DNA of 64,000 nt. Origin: Nemertoderma westbladi (Eukaryota > Xenacoelomorpha > Nemertodermatida > Nemertodermatidae). Below, piece after piece: positions 63,721-64,000 of the stretch. The translations under genes and the position numbers were made by a program. The stretch covers positions 1 through 64,000 of the forward strand of contig JAUCBJ010003120.1 of assembly GCA_032718475.1 (NCBI GenBank), written 5' to 3'. The notes below the pieces were generated by a model that saw only the letters and a program-made list of their open reading frames with translations, did no database searches and had not been told where the DNA came from. The stretch's first letter is position 1, and the number at the start of each line of letters is the position of its first letter.

Positions 63721-64000
63721 ATATCTATAGCGGCGAAAGCGATAACGAACGGTTTTTTTAAACATAAACTATCTAAGGGACATGCAGCGCATTAAATATT
63801 GTAAATAAGAGATTGCATTATAATGATCTAATGATTATGATTATATTTATTCATTCCTTGTTGTGTTATTTGCATGCTTTTATTTGTATAATTAAATTAA
63901 ATAATTGAATAATAAGTAACATAAATATATTTAATTATAAACAATTATTTATTGAAAAATTATTTATACAGAACGATACATTCTACCAAGCATTTTCCAG
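63721..64000. other. AT-rich end of window
   Basis: No features seen. Confidence 0.5.

Overview
The window is eukaryotic genomic DNA, most likely from an invertebrate animal. Genes are split by long AT-rich introns with GT-AG borders, and AATAAA signals follow the stop codons. LINE and BEL/Pao retroelements and foldback or MITE-like elements are abundant. TACCGGTA- and TAGGCCTA-like words are frequent, as in many marine invertebrates. A mollusc or other lophotrochozoan is a reasonable guess, but I cannot name the species. Roughly a third of the window is tandem repeat.

The backbone is one long plus-strand gene. Ten internal or terminal exons (5101-5340, 13771-13954, 14226-14339, 27536-27793, 28120-28402, 33715-33950, 36987-37426, 44849-44996, 45180-45713, 46490-46710) join without a phase conflict into an 885-residue C-terminal part of a Lys/Arg-rich and Arg/Ser-rich, probably nuclear protein that I do not recognise by name. 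Its 5' exons lie outside the window. Two other genes sit inside its introns: an intronless 497-residue ORF with four copies of one domain (15791-17284, same strand), and a complete three-exon ETFA gene for electron transfer flavoprotein alpha on the opposite strand (33169 down to 29894).

The introns are loaded with repeats. From left to right: a 3.6-kb foldback element with 12-bp-repeat arms and a 9-bp target duplication (578-4222); palindromic elements and a LINE fragment (9243-13222); a 30-bp array (17395-18448); a 7.9-kb array of roughly 40-bp units, each with a GTAAGT (18959-26870); a 21-bp array (28455-28960); a mariner-like MITE (28986-29711); about 40 tRNA-B-box units filling ETFA intron 2 (30127-31866); a 292-bp tandem repeat (34290-35465); a small MITE (36631-36906); and a 6.2-kb 21-bp array whose first unit is the exon 7 splice junction itself (37406-43640).

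Downstream of the RS-rich gene lie a decayed LINE (47335-48657) and a young 12.6-kb BEL/Pao LTR element (48662-61279). The element has near-identical 1,241-bp LTRs and a 5-bp target duplication. It keeps a 1,379-residue gag-protease ORF but has lost reverse transcriptase and integrase, and it carries an extra Cys/His-rich ORF broken by one in-frame TGA. The right edge holds dispersed repeats, a tRNA-like element, a 24-bp array and one small unassigned ORF.

The most unusual items are the splice-donor minisatellite in the RS-rich gene, the B-box array inside ETFA, the foldback element with its paralogous empty site, and the RT-less BEL element with its extra ORF.
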